From contig NZ_CP040895.1 in NCBI RefSeq assembly GCF_006171285.1, positions 1-64,000 of the forward strand: DNA of 64,000 nucleotides, given 5' to 3'. Both the position numbers and the translations under genes were made by a program. This document shows positions 63,562 to 64,000 of the stretch, in pieces (the stretch's first letter is position 1; each line of letters opens with the position of its first letter). The notes below the pieces were generated by a model that worked only from the letters and a program-made list of their open reading frames with translations, did no database searches and was not told the origin of the DNA. The DNA comes from Leclercia adecarboxylata. GTDB taxonomy: Bacteria > Pseudomonadota > Gammaproteobacteria > Enterobacterales > Enterobacteriaceae.

Positions 63562-63708
63562 ATGCGCAGCTTATTGCTTATGGGAGTTCTTCTGATTAGC
63601 GCCTGTTCCAGCGGGCATAAACCGCCACCGGAGCCGGACTGGAGCAACACCGTTCCAGTAAACAAAACAATCCCGGTTGATACGCAAGGTGGTGCAAATG
63701 AAAGCTAA
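63562..63708 (+). CDS. traN: TraN, VirB7-type lipoprotein
   Basis: A 48-residue lipoprotein: [20 protein letters not shown] with the lipobox Cys at 15, then a proline-rich tail with [16 protein letters not shown]. An in-frame ATG at 63550 could add four residues. It is the VirB7 homologue and forms the outer membrane core complex with TraO and TraF. Its end overlaps the traE start by 11 bases. Confidence 0.9.
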
Positions 63709-64000
63709 TAAAAAAACAGGGCTTACACGTGAAGCCATTAAAGAGTTCAACGAAAGCCGTAAAGGGCTTGAAGTTGATCTGATGGATGAAGTGCTGAAGT
63801 CCCGGCGTACCGCCTGGATGGTTGCCACCGGTTCAGCGGTGGTAACTGTTTTTGCACTCTCTTTAGTTGGTTACGTGGTGCATAAGTACAGCCAGCCAAT
63901 CCCCGCACATCTGCTAACGCTCAACGAGGCCACTCACGAAGTACAGCAGGTCAAGCTGACCCGCGACCAGACCTCTTATGGTGACGAAATTGATAAGTTC
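63698..64000 (+). CDS. traE: TraE, VirB8-type protein (N-terminal part)
   Basis: The frame starts [20 protein letters not shown] and contains one membrane segment ([22 protein letters not shown], about residues 43-64), then the start of the periplasmic domain. It runs off the window after 101 codons. Identified as VirB8 homologue by sequence type and by its place after traN. Confidence 0.9.

Overview
This window is part of a large multireplicon resistance plasmid from a member of the Enterobacterales (Klebsiella, Enterobacter or Citrobacter type). An IncN backbone carries a class 1 integron with an IMP-type carbapenemase gene. A second, IncFII-type replicon and pieces that look like Pseudomonas DNA have been brought in between IS26 copies. 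The calls rest on IncN repA with 37-bp iterons, resP, the EcoRII restriction-modification genes and the pKM101-type traL-to-traE operon on one side, and on IncFII repA/tap/copA, finO, stbAB, parA, a ResD-like recombinase and vagCD on the other.

Layout. IncN replication and resolution occupy 1-2506. A Tn402-like class 1 integron follows from its IRi end (2507) to its IRt end (51705), flanked by the 5-bp duplication CTGTT. Its intI1 gene is cut by IS26. The 3' part of intI1 lies at 2709-2932 and the 5' part at 45235-46032, with the same 8-bp duplication TTCTACGG at the two outer junctions, so about 42 kb bounded by IS26 sits inside one integrase gene. That insert has three blocks separated by IS26. 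Block A (3753-24250) holds a DUF2790 fragment, two tandem group II introns, an OprD-type porin, a umuC remnant, stbB, stbA disrupted by an IS2-type element, parA plus partner, a ResD-like recombinase, a HEPN-motif protein, a SIR2-HerA defence pair, vagCD, a cysteine-rich copper protein and a KGG protein. Block B (25071-30243) holds finO, a DUF2913 gene, the IncFII origin, repA, tap, copA, an orphan StbD-like antitoxin and a truncated LuxR-type regulator. Block C (31064-44414) holds a KorA/TrfB-like gene, an IS630-family transposase, a phosphate-type porin with a Pho box, an MFS pseudogene interrupted by an IS903-group element, and a Tn3-family transposon with MntA-HepT and cupin genes whose two ends both carry an IS5075-like element.

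The resistance part (45235-51705) reads intI1 5' part with a PcW promoter carrying the TGN extended -10, attI1, a blaIMP cassette of IMP-4 type, a group IIC intron in the cassette attC site (itself interrupted by an IS3-family element), a partial second cassette, a mobC fragment, and IS6100 between inverted copies of the IRt end. Beyond it lie IncN genes: ecoRIIR and ecoRIIM, an IS1 remnant, an Mrr-like nuclease, a lipoprotein, kikA and regulators, then the type IV secretion operon traL, a kor-like gene, traM, traA, traB, traC, eex, traD, traN and the start of traE, which runs off the window.

Together the genes give replication by two independent systems, partition, post-segregational killing (vagCD, EcoRII, MntA-HepT), phage defence (SIR2-HerA, EcoRII, possibly the Mrr-like protein), mating-pore assembly and carbapenem resistance. 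No rRNA, tRNA or CRISPR array was seen.
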